Shown here piece by piece: positions 36,015 through 43,713 of a stretch of 64,000 nt of DNA. The DNA lies in the NCBI GenBank assembly GCA_020853135.1, contig JADYZO010000060.1, positions 59,161 to 123,160 on the forward strand, in the 5' to 3' direction. The notes under the pieces are model-generated. The model saw only the letters and a list, made by a program, of their open reading frames with translations. It searched no databases and had not been told where the DNA came from. The translations under genes were made by a program, and so were the position numbers. Each line of letters starts with the position of its first letter. The first letter of the stretch is position 1. Source of the DNA: Gammaproteobacteria bacterium. GTDB taxonomy: Bacteria; Pseudomonadota; Gammaproteobacteria; Steroidobacterales; GCA-2729495.

Positions 36015-36305
36015 TCAGTCCTGCCGGTCGAGGTACTCGAGCGGATCGTCGAAGTCTTGCTCGGGCTTGTCACGCAGGTCGGTGAGTTCGTCGTCGTCCA
36101 CGTCGACCGATCCCGTCCAGTCATCGGGCGGCTCGGCCTCCTCGAGTTCCAGCTCCTGCCAGGAGTCGAAGTCGATCTCCTCGATGGTGCCGTCGAAGTA
36201 CTGGATCTCCACGGTGGCGTCGGCCGCGTCGATGGCCACGACCTCGAAGAGGTCGCCGTTCTCGTGCTTGTACCAGTTGCCTACGGCCGGGGCGATTTCC
36301 GTCAT
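36015..36305 (-). CDS. Small acidic protein, DUF6763-like
   Basis: 96 residues, very acidic. MTEIAPAVGNWYKHENGDLF, then VEIQYFDGTIEEIDFDSW, then a Glu/Asp-rich end with DDWTGSVDVDDDELTDL. This matches a small protein family common in gammaproteobacteria (I believe DUF6763), of unknown role. The YFDGTIEE strand suggests a small beta-barrel. Separate from trmB by 64 bases, same strand, downstream of it. Confidence 0.8.
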   Translation of the reverse strand: MTEIAPAVGNWYKHENGDLFEVVAIDAADATVEIQYFDGTIEEIDFDSWQELELEEAEPPDDWTGSVDVDDDELTDLRDKPEQDFDDPLEYLDRQD

Positions 36306-36369
36306 CGTTCTTGTTCCCAAACAGACCCCGGTGGCGTGGATCACCGCCCGGGCTCGCCTCCTTTATAAC

Positions 36370-37077
36370 TCAGCCGGCAGGCCGGGTCGAGCGCCGCCAG
36401 GCGCGCTCCCAGACATCGTGGCCGAGCCGCTCCCCGCGCCGCTCGAACCTGGTGCGCGGACGCAACGCCGGCGGCACCGGTGGCTGCATGAAGGCCGGTT
36501 CCCCGGCCACGACCGCCTCGATGTGCCCGGCGTAGGGTGCCCAGTCGGTGGCGACGTGGAAGATGCCGCCCGGGGCCAGCTTGCGTGCGACCAGCCGCAG
36601 GAAGTCCGGCTGCACGATGCGCCGCTTGTGGTGGCGCTTCTTCGGCCAGGGATCGGGGAAGAACAGGTTGAGGCCGGCGAGGCTGGCATCGGGCAACTGC
36701 TGGCCGAGCACCTCCACCGCGTCGTGGCGGATGAAGCGCAGGTTGCCGAGACCGAGCCTCTCGGCCAGCAGCAGGGCATGGCCGACGCCGGGTTCGTGGA
36801 CTTCCACGCCGAGGAAATCGGTGGCGGGGTCGGCAGCCGCCATGGCGGTGAGCAGTTCGCCGTCCCCGAAGCCGATCTCCATCACGCAGGGCGCCGCGCG
36901 GCCAAAGACCTGGTACAGGTCGAGCGGCTGCGGCGTGAACGCCAGGCCGAAGCGCGGCCAGAGTTCATCGAGCGCGCGCCTTTGCGCCACGGTGATGCGT
37001 CCCGCACGCAGGGTGTAGCTGCGGATGGAGCGCTGGCCGGGGTGCGCGCCGGCCTCGTTTTCCGGGGATGTGCTCAT
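36370..37077 (-). CDS. trmB: tRNA (guanine-46-N7)-methyltransferase TrmB
   Basis: 235 residues. SAM-binding EIGFGDGELL, GVEVHEPGVGHAL, and the conserved FFPDPWPKKRHHKRR / VQPDFL catalytic region are clear. It makes m7G46 in the tRNA variable loop. Starts at the ATG giving MSTSPENEAG; the longer frame is not family-like. Divergent from tRNA-Gly. Confidence 0.95.
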   Translation of the reverse strand: MSTSPENEAGAHPGQRSIRSYTLRAGRITVAQRRALDELWPRFGLAFTPQPLDLYQVFGRAAPCVMEIGFGDGELLTAMAAADPATDFLGVEVHEPGVGHALLLAERLGLGNLRFIRHDAVEVLGQQLPDASLAGLNLFFPDPWPKKRHHKRRIVQPDFLRLVARKLAPGGIFHVATDWAPYAGHIEAVVAGEPAFMQPPVPPALRPRTRFERRGERLGHDVWERAWRRSTRPAG

Positions 37078-37172
37078 GCCGGGGCGGGCCGCCACGCGGG
37101 GAACGGGCGCACAGGTTAGCTTCCCGCCGCGGTTTCGGACAGTGCCGCGGGCCGGTGTCCCGGCTTTCCGGC

Positions 37173-37201
37173 TTGCTGCTGCACTCCGTCGGCACTTAAA
37201 C
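37173..37201 (+). promoter_or_regulatory. Candidate promoter of tRNA-Gly
   Basis: TTGCTG (37173-37178), 17 bases, TTAAAC (37196-37201), followed at 12 bases by the mature tRNA start. Predicted by eye. Confidence 0.5.
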
Positions 37202-37212
37202 TGCACGCCAGC

Positions 37213-37286
37213 GCGGGTGTAGTTCAATGGTAGAACTGTAGCTTCCCAAGCTACTAACGTGGGTTCGATTCCCATCACCCGCTCCA
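37213..37286 (+). tRNA. tRNA-Gly (anticodon CCC)
   Basis: A complete cloverleaf: acceptor GCGGGTG pairs with CACCCGC, D arm GTTC/GAAC, anticodon stem GTAGC/GCTAC with loop TTCCCAA (anticodon CCC, reads GGG), T arm TGGG-TTCGATT-CCCA, discriminator T, and CCA encoded at 37284-37286. Confidence 0.97.
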
Positions 37287-37342
37287 GTATTCACGGGCCC
37301 CGGGTCAACGGGGTGCTTCGCCGCGGAACGGATACATCAGCG

Positions 37343-38728
37343 ATGGATGACAAGCAACGCAACAAGGTCCTGCTCCTCCTCTTCGTCGGCGTGCTCGTCG
37401 CCGCACTCGACATCGCCATCGTCGGGCCCGCGCTGCCGGCCATCCAGGCCGAGTATGCCGCCGACACCCGCGCCATGGCCTGGGTCTTCAACATCTATAT
37501 CCTCTTCCTGCTGGTCGGCACACCGCTGATGGGCAAGCTGTCCGACCGCTACGGCCGGCGCGCGATCTACATCCTCGACCTCGCGCTGTTTGCCGTGGGC
37601 TCGCTGGTGGTGTCGCTGTCCACCAGCCTGACGATGCTGCTCGTCGGTCGCACCATCCAGGCCATCGGCGCCGGTGGCATCTTCCCGGTGGCCGCCGCGG
37701 TCATCGGCGACACCTTCCCGCCGGAGAAGCGCGGTGGCGCGCTGGGCCTCATCGGCGCGGTGTTCGGCATCGCCTTCCTGATCGGCCCGCCGCTGGCCGG
37801 CGTCATCCTCAAGGTGGCGACATGGCACTGGCTGTTCCTCGTCAACATCCCGATTGCCATCCTGCTGGCCATCGCGGCGCTGCGGATGCTGCCGACCGCA
37901 AGGCATGCCGAGGCCAAGCCCTTTGATCTCGCCGGCACGACGCTGCTGTCGGTCCTGCTGGCCGCGCTGGTCTACGGCCTGACCAGCATCGACCAGACGC
38001 AGCCGATGCTGGGCCTCATGGAGCCCATGGTCAGCGGACCGATCATGTTTGCCCTGGTGCTGCTGCCGCTGTTCTGGGGCGTGGAGAAGAAGGCCGCCGA
38101 CCCGGTGGTGGAGCCGGGCCTGTTCAAGTCACGGCAGATGGTCATCGCCAGCCTGCTCGCCGTCGCCACCGGCACCGCGGAGAGCAGCAGCGTGTTCCTG
38201 CCCTCGCTGGCGGTGATCGGCCTGGGCATGACGCTGCCGCAGGCGAGCTTCTTCATGTTGTGGACGGTGGCGGCGCTGATCGTCGGCTCGCCGCTGGCCG
38301 GGCGCCTGCTGGATCGCATCGGCTCGAAGATCATCGTGCAGGCCGGCCTCGCCCTGAACGCCATCGGTTTCTTCTGCTTTGCGCTGGCCGCGACCAGCAA
38401 GGCGATGTTCATCGCCGGGCAGCTGGTCTCGGGCCTCGGGATGGCGGCACTGCTCGGCGCACCCCTGCGCTACATCGTGCTGCAGGAGGCTGGCGCGACG
38501 AGCCGCGCGGCCGCGCAGGGCCTGCTGGTGGTGATGCTCTCCATCGGCCAGCTGGTGGGCGCGGCGCTGGTGGGCGCGGTGGCCACTTCACGCGGCACCG
38601 ACACCCCGGCCGGCCTCGAGGCGGGCTTCATCGTCATCGCGGTGGTCATGCTGGCGGCGACACCGCTGGCCTCCGCCCTGAAGAACCGCGCGGCGGAGCG
38701 GGCCGGCCCGGCGATGGCCAAGGGTTGA
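37343..38728 (+). CDS. MFS transporter, DHA2-type multidrug exporter
   Basis: 461 residues, 12-14 helices. Motif [15 protein letters not shown] lies between helices 2 and 3, and the DHA segment [20 protein letters not shown] and [10 protein letters not shown] (motif C region) follow. Starts [23 protein letters not shown], with the Asp in helix 1 typical of DHA2 drug:proton antiporters. Substrate unknown. crcB begins 22 bases later on the same strand. Confidence 0.9.
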   Translation: MDDKQRNKVLLLLFVGVLVAALDIAIVGPALPAIQAEYAADTRAMAWVFNIYILFLLVGTPLMGKLSDRYGRRAIYILDLALFAVGSLVVSLSTSLTMLLVGRTIQAIGAGGIFPVAAAVIGDTFPPEKRGGALGLIGAVFGIAFLIGPPLAGVILKVATWHWLFLVNIPIAILLAIAALRMLPTARHAEAKPFDLAGTTLLSVLLAALVYGLTSIDQTQPMLGLMEPMVSGPIMFALVLLPLFWGVEKKAADPVVEPGLFKSRQMVIASLLAVATGTAESSSVFLPSLAVIGLGMTLPQASFFMLWTVAALIVGSPLAGRLLDRIGSKIIVQAGLALNAIGFFCFALAATSKAMFIAGQLVSGLGMAALLGAPLRYIVLQEAGATSRAAAQGLLVVMLSIGQLVGAALVGAVATSRGTDTPAGLEAGFIVIAVVMLAATPLASALKNRAAERAGPAMAKG

Positions 38729-38750
38729 GGCCCGCTGCGGCCGCCCGCCG

Positions 38751-39131
38751 ATGTGGAGAGCGGTTGCAGCCATCTGCCTGGGCGCCAGCATCGGAGCGCT
38801 GCTGCGCTGGTTCCTGGGCAGCCAGTTCAACGCCAGCTTTCCGGCCATCCCGCCGGGCACCCTGCTCGCCAACCTGGCGGGCAGCTATGTCGTCGGGCTG
38901 GCCATCGCCTACTTTGCCTATTTTTCGGCACTGGCCCCGGAGTGGCGCTTGCTGGTGATCACCGGCTTCTGCGGGGGGCTGACCACCTTCTCGACCTTCT
39001 CCGCCGAAGTGGTGGGCCTGCTCCAGCAGGGACGGGTGCTGCTCGCCTTCGGTGCCGTGGGCGTACACGTGGCCGGTTCCGTGCTGATGACCTTCGCCGG
39101 GATCGGTACCGTCGCAGTGCTGAGAGGCTGA
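38751..39131 (+). CDS. crcB: Fluoride channel CrcB (Fluc)
   Basis: 126 residues, four helices. [26 protein letters not shown] (pore Asn) and [13 protein letters not shown] (Phe box and the Na-binding turn) are canonical. It exports fluoride down its gradient and works as an antiparallel dimer. I saw no fluoride riboswitch before it; it sits in an operon with the MFS gene and the DUF190 gene. Confidence 0.95.
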   Translation: MWRAVAAICLGASIGALLRWFLGSQFNASFPAIPPGTLLANLAGSYVVGLAIAYFAYFSALAPEWRLLVITGFCGGLTTFSTFSAEVVGLLQQGRVLLAFGAVGVHVAGSVLMTFAGIGTVAVLRG

Positions 39132-39151
39132 CCGCCGCGGGAGGACAGGGC

Positions 39152-39502
39152 ATGCAGGGCTCGTTTCTCATCTTCTACGTGCATGAGGCCGATCGCCACG
39201 CGGGGCGCCCGGTCTGGGAGTGGCTCCTCGACGAGGCCAACCGGATGGGTGTCCGCGGCGGCACGGCATTCCGCGCCATGGCGGGCTTCGGGCACCACCA
39301 TGTGCTGCACGAGGCGCGGTTCCTCGAATTGGCGGGCCAGCTGGCAATCCAGGTGGAATTTGCCGTCAGCGATGCGCAGGCCCAGGCGCTCCTCGATCTC
39401 GTGCATGCCGCGCAGCTGCGGCTCTCCTACGCCTGCGTTCCGGCAAGCTACGGCATCATCGATCCGGACCAGGACCCGCCGGCCCTCGGCCGGGCGCGCT
39501 GA
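39152..39502 (+). CDS. DUF190 protein, CrcB-associated
   Basis: 116 residues of DUF190: FLIFYVHEADRHAGRPVWEW, GVRGGTAFRAMAGFG and FLELAGQLAIQVEFAVS, a ferredoxin-like/GlnB-like fold. Genes of this family often lie directly beside crcB, so a role in fluoride resistance is likely but unproven. A GGGAGGA site precedes ATG. Its last 47 bases overlap the convergent MFS gene. Confidence 0.9.
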   Translation: MQGSFLIFYVHEADRHAGRPVWEWLLDEANRMGVRGGTAFRAMAGFGHHHVLHEARFLELAGQLAIQVEFAVSDAQAQALLDLVHAAQLRLSYACVPASYGIIDPDQDPPALGRAR

Positions 39503-40709
39503 GGGCGGCGTCGCCGGCGACGGCCCGGCGCACCAGCAGGGCACCGGCGACGAACAGCACGGCGCAATAGGCGAAGGCGGCTGGCCGGCCGACGGCCGTC
39601 CACAGCAGGCCGACCACCAGGCTCGAGACGAAATCACCCACGCCGTTGACGGTGGCAAGCACGCCGAAGGCCATGCCGTGATGGTCGGCGCCGACGAGTT
39701 CCGCGCAGAAGGAGTCCTCGAGCGTTTCCTCGACGGCGACGTACATGCCGCCGACGGCAAATACCAGCGCCAGCAGCGGCACGTCCAGCGGCAGCGCGAT
39801 GATCATCGCCGCCATCAGCGCGGCGAGGCCGTAGCCGGCGGCGAGGACCATGCCCTTGTCGAAGCGGTCCGCCAGCCAGCCGGCGAGGAGTGCGCAGCCG
39901 GCGTACACGATGTTGTGCAGCACGTACAGGCCGGCGGCGATGCTGGCCGCCACGGCGGCCCCGCGGGCCGGCGTCAGGACCTCCATGGCCAGGAGGATCA
40001 GCAGCGAGTGGGCGAAGTCGCCCAGGCCGAACAGGCCGACGCCGAGGAGGAAGCGGCGAAACGGCCGCGGCAGGGCCCGCAGCCGTTCCCCGAAGCCCAC
40101 GTGGGGCACCGGCCTGCGCTCGCGCTCGCGCACCAGCACGGCGATGGCCAGGGCGGCGGCCAGTCCCGGCACCAGGGTCACGGCGAAGATCGCCGGGTAG
40201 TGGTGGTGGAAGGCCCCGAGCAGTGCGACGGCGCTCAGCGGGCCGACGATGGCGCCGAGCGTGTCCATGAAGCGCTCGAAGCCGAAGGCACGGCCGTAGG
40301 TGTCCGGCGTCACGGCACCGGCGAGCAGCGCCTTGCGCACCGGCGTGCGCACGCCGCGGCCGAGCCATGCGGCTGCGCGGCCGGCCAGGATGTGCCAGGT
40401 GCTGGTGGCCAGGCCGAAGGAGGCGGTGCCGAGCGCGGTGATGACATAGCCCAGCACCGCGATGGGCTTGCGCCGGCGCAGGCGGTCCGTGTAATAGCCC
40501 GAGGCCATCTTGGCGAAGCTCGACAGCCCGTCGGAAATGCCCTCGATGGCGCCGAGCCAGGCCGCCGCACCGCCGATGCTGGCGATGAACGCGGGCAGGA
40601 GCGTGGTGGCGATCTCGTGGGACCAGTCGCTGAAGAGCGACGCCACGCCGATGCCCAATACGGTGCTGTTCAGCCAGTGCGACCTGCCGCCATTCCCGAC
40701 CTGGGCCAC
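39456..40709 (-). CDS. MFS transporter
   Basis: 417 residues, about twelve helices. The GTG start is chosen because AGGAGG lies 7 bases before it; the ATG at 40763 has none. It begins VAQVGNGGRSHWLNSTVLGI, has LFSDWSHEIATTLLPAFIAS in the first loop and motif A SGYYTDRLRRRKPIAVLGY. The pattern SDxxxE resembles MFS proteins close to the MFS_1/tetracycline-type group that lack a known substrate. Overlaps the DUF190 3' end by 47 bases. Confidence 0.88.
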   Translation of the reverse strand: MAQVGNGGRSHWLNSTVLGIGVASLFSDWSHEIATTLLPAFIASIGGAAAWLGAIEGISDGLSSFAKMASGYYTDRLRRRKPIAVLGYVITALGTASFGLATSTWHILAGRAAAWLGRGVRTPVRKALLAGAVTPDTYGRAFGFERFMDTLGAIVGPLSAVALLGAFHHHYPAIFAVTLVPGLAAALAIAVLVRERERRPVPHVGFGERLRALPRPFRRFLLGVGLFGLGDFAHSLLILLAMEVLTPARGAAVAASIAAGLYVLHNIVYAGCALLAGWLADRFDKGMVLAAGYGLAALMAAMIIALPLDVPLLALVFAVGGMYVAVEETLEDSFCAELVGADHHGMAFGVLATVNGVGDFVSSLVVGLLWTAVGRPAAFAYCAVLFVAGALLVRRAVAGDAALSAPGRGPAGPGPDR

Positions 40710-40785
40710 CGCGTGCCTCCTGCGCAGCGGGCGGCCTGCACTGCACGCCGCCCAGGACGCCATTATGCGCCGGCCGGCGCGGCGG

Positions 40786-42519
40786 TCAGCTGCCGGTGGC
40801 GCGCGCCGGCCGGGGAGGAGCGCAGGCGGGCGCCCGCACGGTGTCATCCTGCGCCTCGCGCAGCAGCGGCTCGACCTGTGTGGCGCTCATGGGCATGCCG
40901 AAGAGGTAGCCCTGGGCGATGAAGCAGCCGCGCTCCATCAGGAAGTCGAGCTGGGCGTTGGTCTCCACGCCCTCGGCCACGGTCTCCAGGCGCAGGCTGC
41001 GTGCCAGCGAGATGATGGCGTCGATGATGATCCGGCTGTCCTCGCTCTCGCCGACCTCGTGCACGAACGAGCGGTCGATCTTGAGGACGTCGATGGGGAA
41101 GCGGCGCAGGTAGCTCAGGCAGGAGTGGCCGGTGCCGAAGTCGTCGATCGAGATGCGCACGCCGAGTGTCCTGAGCTCGTGCAGGGTGCGATGTGCGGCA
41201 TCGGTATCCTGCATGAGGAGGCCTTCGGTCATCTCCAGCTCGACCAGCTGTGGCGCCACCTGGAACTGCTCCAGCACGCCGGCAACGCGCCTGCTGAAGT
41301 CCGCCTGCTGGAACTGGCGGGTGGAAACGTTCACCGACACGGGCACCAGCGGCAGCGCCGCCTGCTCCCAGCGCTTGAGGATTTCGCAGACGCTGGTGAG
41401 CACCCAGTAGCCGAGCGGCACGATGTGGCCGCTGGCCTCGGCCACCGGGATGAACTTCGCGGGACTCACCGCGCCGCGCTTCGGGCAGTCCCAGCGCAGC
41501 AGCGCCTCGAGTCCCTGCAGCCGGCGCGTCGTCAGGTTCACCTTGGGCTGGAACACCAGGTGGAAGCCCTGCTTGCGCAGAGCCTCGGCGATGTCGTGCT
41601 GCAGCTCGTGGTATTCCACCAGCTCGGTGTGCATGCGCTCGGTGAAGAACTTGAAGTTGTTGCGGCCGGAGTCCTTGGCCTGGTACATGGCGATGTCGGC
41701 GTTCTTCAGCAGCCGCACCGTGTCGTTGTTGTCCGCCGGGTAGAAGGTGATGCCGATGCTGGTGGTGACCTGGACCTGGTGGCCATCGATGCCGAACGGC
41801 GCCTCGATCACGTCGAGCAGCTGCTGGGCGATGTTGCCGGCATCCACCGCGCTGCTGACGCCCTCCATGAGGATGGCGAACTCATCGCCACCGAGCCGCG
41901 CCATGATGTCGCCGGCGCGCACCTGGGTGGCGAGCCGCTGCGCCACCTCCTGCAGCAGCTGGTCGCCGGCCTGGTGGCCCAGCGTGTCGTTGACCATCTT
42001 GAACTGGTCGATGTCGAGGAAGAACAGCGCCACGCGGCTGCCCTCGCGCCGGGCGCGGGCGGTGGCGCGCTGGAGCTGGTCCTGGAAGTACTGGCGGTTG
42101 CCGAGCTCGGTGAGCGGGTCAAACTGCGCGAGCTGGCTGAGTTGCAGCGCCGAGCGCTTGCGTTCCACGGCATAGCGGACGGAGCGCAGGAGCGTGCGGC
42201 CCTGGTCCTCCCACTTGACGAGATAGTCCTGCACCCCCTTGTTGAGGATGTCCACGGCCAGCGCCTCGTCAGGCTGGCCGGCGAGCGCCACCACGGCGAC
42301 GCGACCGTCCGCGGCCTGGATGGTGTCCACGCACTCCATGCCGCGGGCATCGGGCAGCTGCAGGCTGAGCAGCACGGCATCGAAGCCGCCCGCGGCCAGC
42401 GCCCCGCATGCATCGTGCAGGGACCGTGCATGCACCAGTTCCACATCGTCGGACCGGTGCAGCAGGGCGCCGAGGAAGCGGGCGTCCTCCGCATTGTCTT
42501 CGACCAACAGCAGTTTCAT
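40786..42519 (-). CDS. Receiver-like / GGDEF / EAL protein (cyclic di-GMP)
   Basis: 577 residues. Residues 1-120 are a response-regulator-like domain (MKLLLVEDNAEDARFLGALL, KGVQDYLVKW), but the phospho-acceptor Asp is Ser52 (FDAVLLSLQLPD). The GGDEF domain has an intact RLGGDEFAILM with FDPLTELGNRQYF; the EAL domain has GLEALLRWDCPKRG, a following EMTEGLLM (Glu) and DDFGTGHSCLSYLRRFP (two Asp), KIDRSFV and ETVAEGVET. Both catalytic motifs look active, so it could make or break cyclic di-GMP. A PilZ protein is encoded at 12.6 kb. No partner kinase is adjacent. Confidence 0.93.
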   Translation of the reverse strand: MKLLLVEDNAEDARFLGALLHRSDDVELVHARSLHDACGALAAGGFDAVLLSLQLPDARGMECVDTIQAADGRVAVVALAGQPDEALAVDILNKGVQDYLVKWEDQGRTLLRSVRYAVERKRSALQLSQLAQFDPLTELGNRQYFQDQLQRATARARREGSRVALFFLDIDQFKMVNDTLGHQAGDQLLQEVAQRLATQVRAGDIMARLGGDEFAILMEGVSSAVDAGNIAQQLLDVIEAPFGIDGHQVQVTTSIGITFYPADNNDTVRLLKNADIAMYQAKDSGRNNFKFFTERMHTELVEYHELQHDIAEALRKQGFHLVFQPKVNLTTRRLQGLEALLRWDCPKRGAVSPAKFIPVAEASGHIVPLGYWVLTSVCEILKRWEQAALPLVPVSVNVSTRQFQQADFSRRVAGVLEQFQVAPQLVELEMTEGLLMQDTDAAHRTLHELRTLGVRISIDDFGTGHSCLSYLRRFPIDVLKIDRSFVHEVGESEDSRIIIDAIISLARSLRLETVAEGVETNAQLDFLMERGCFIAQGYLFGMPMSATQVEPLLREAQDDTVRAPACAPPRPARATGS

Positions 42520-42745
42520 GGGTCCATCCGGCCTGGCCATCGCCGCGCGGGTGCCAGCCGGGTTCCTTCCGTGCGCAGATCCGTGGATTGGTTTGGTCGC
42601 ACAGGCTAATGGCGCCCGGGCGTGGGCCGACACGAACGGTTTCACATATTTCGGCAGCGGCAGCAGCGCGGCCGGCCGCCGATTCGTGCAAGAACCCCGG
42701 ATTGGCGAGTGGCGGTTCCCGCCGCCGGCTGCTGTGATGGTGCTC

Positions 42746-43567
42746 ATGCACCTGCCCGTTGCGCTCGATCGCTGGCTGTCCGGTTGGGTCGAACTGACCC
42801 GCCACGACGCCGTGCCTGGATATGCCGGCCGCAGCCGGCGGGCGCGTCTCGCGCTCGACCTGGCTGCCCTCGCTGTGGCGCTCGGCAGCGGCGGCACCTG
42901 GTTTGCGGGGTTGCTCGCGCTTGCCGCCGGCCTGGCGGCACTGCTCCTGGCCTGGGATCTCGACCTCACTGGCTGGCAGCGGGATGCCGTGCTCTGCCTG
43001 CCCGCTGTCCTGGTGGCGCCCTGGGTGGCGGGCGGCCGGCGGCGGCATATCGGGGAACTGCTCGCCAGGCATGGGACCGCCCCTGCGACGACGGTCACGG
43101 ACGCTGCGGGCGCACTGCGCCACAGTCCGGGCTGCAGCACCACGACGCAGGAAGGACAGTGGCAGCAGACGGCCAAGGCCAGCACACCGGCCAGCACACC
43201 GGGCAGCGCACCGGCCAGCACACCGGGCAGCCGCCACCGCGGCGGTGGTGGCGGCTGCCTGCCTTGCCCTGCTGGCGGCGCTTGCGGTTCCCGGCCAGCG
43301 CGAGGCCGGATCGCTGAACCGGCGCACCGAGGTCCATGCGCTCGCGACGGGCCTCGGCAGCGCGGCGCGCCTCGGCCATGCGCTCTGGCAGGCGGGCCTG
43401 GCCAATGCCGGCGCTGCGGGAGGCGCCGGCACCACCTCCGTGGACCGGGCCGGCGCCCAGGCCAGATTCGAGAATGGCTATCCCGCTGCCGCGGATGTCA
43501 CCCGGTTCATGGATGCGGCCGAGACCGCGGCCTTCGTCCGCTCCGGGGGGACCTTCCGGCATCGTGA
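42746..43567 (+). CDS. Hypothetical small membrane protein (3' end uncertain)
   Basis: The frame begins MHLPVALDRWLSGWVELTRH and has two hydrophobic stretches (about residues 30-65 and 78-95). Its codon use (mostly G/C at third positions) supports coding to about 43240. It then passes through a 12-bp tandem repeat (giving Ser-Thr-Pro-rich ASTPASTPGSAP), after which the frame continues out of phase with a pilin-like frame. Either a separate protein ends earlier after a frameshift, or the last third of this frame is not real. No family recognised. An ATG at 42737 is an alternative start. Confidence 0.4.
   Translation: MHLPVALDRWLSGWVELTRHDAVPGYAGRSRRARLALDLAALAVALGSGGTWFAGLLALAAGLAALLLAWDLDLTGWQRDAVLCLPAVLVAPWVAGGRRRHIGELLARHGTAPATTVTDAAGALRHSPGCSTTTQEGQWQQTAKASTPASTPGSAPASTPGSRHRGGGGGCLPCPAGGACGSRPARGRIAEPAHRGPCARDGPRQRGAPRPCALAGGPGQCRRCGRRRHHLRGPGRRPGQIREWLSRCRGCHPVHGCGRDRGLRPLRGDLPAS
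43177..43236 (+). repeat. 12-bp tandem repeat, five units
   Basis: Units at 43177, 43189, 43201, 43213 and 43225: GGCCAGCACACC twice, then GGGCAGCGCACC, GGCCAGCACACC, GGGCAGCCGCCA. As 12 is divisible by three, unit gain or loss keeps frame. It lies just before the pilin-like hydrophobic segment. Confidence 0.85.
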
Positions 43568-43661
43568 CGTGGCGCCGGATGCGCGCTGCGCGGTGCGCTA
43601 TGCACCGCCCGCCGTTGCCGGTGGCGAGCCCCTGCTGAACGTCGCGACCGACGGCTGCTGA
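43245..43661 (+). pseudogene. MSHA-pilin-like protein lacking a normal prepilin leader
   Basis: Frame ending ATDGC with stop at 43659-43661. From a GTG at 43245 it gives a hydrophobic segment (VVAAACLALLAALAVPG), then a helix-type stretch (LATGLGSAARLGHALWQAGL), FENGYPAAADVTRFMD, and RCAVRYAPPA ... NVATDGC. The GYPxA and two-Cys ending match MshA-type type IV pilins. The class III leader and the GFTLIE signature with Glu5 are missing; upstream codons are the 12-bp repeats. Probably a decayed or frameshifted pilin gene; the start is a guess. Confidence 0.5.
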
Positions 43662-43713
43662 GCAGCGCAGTGCCCGCCTTGGCCGCGCGCGGCGAGGGTG
43701 GTGTAATGGCGCG

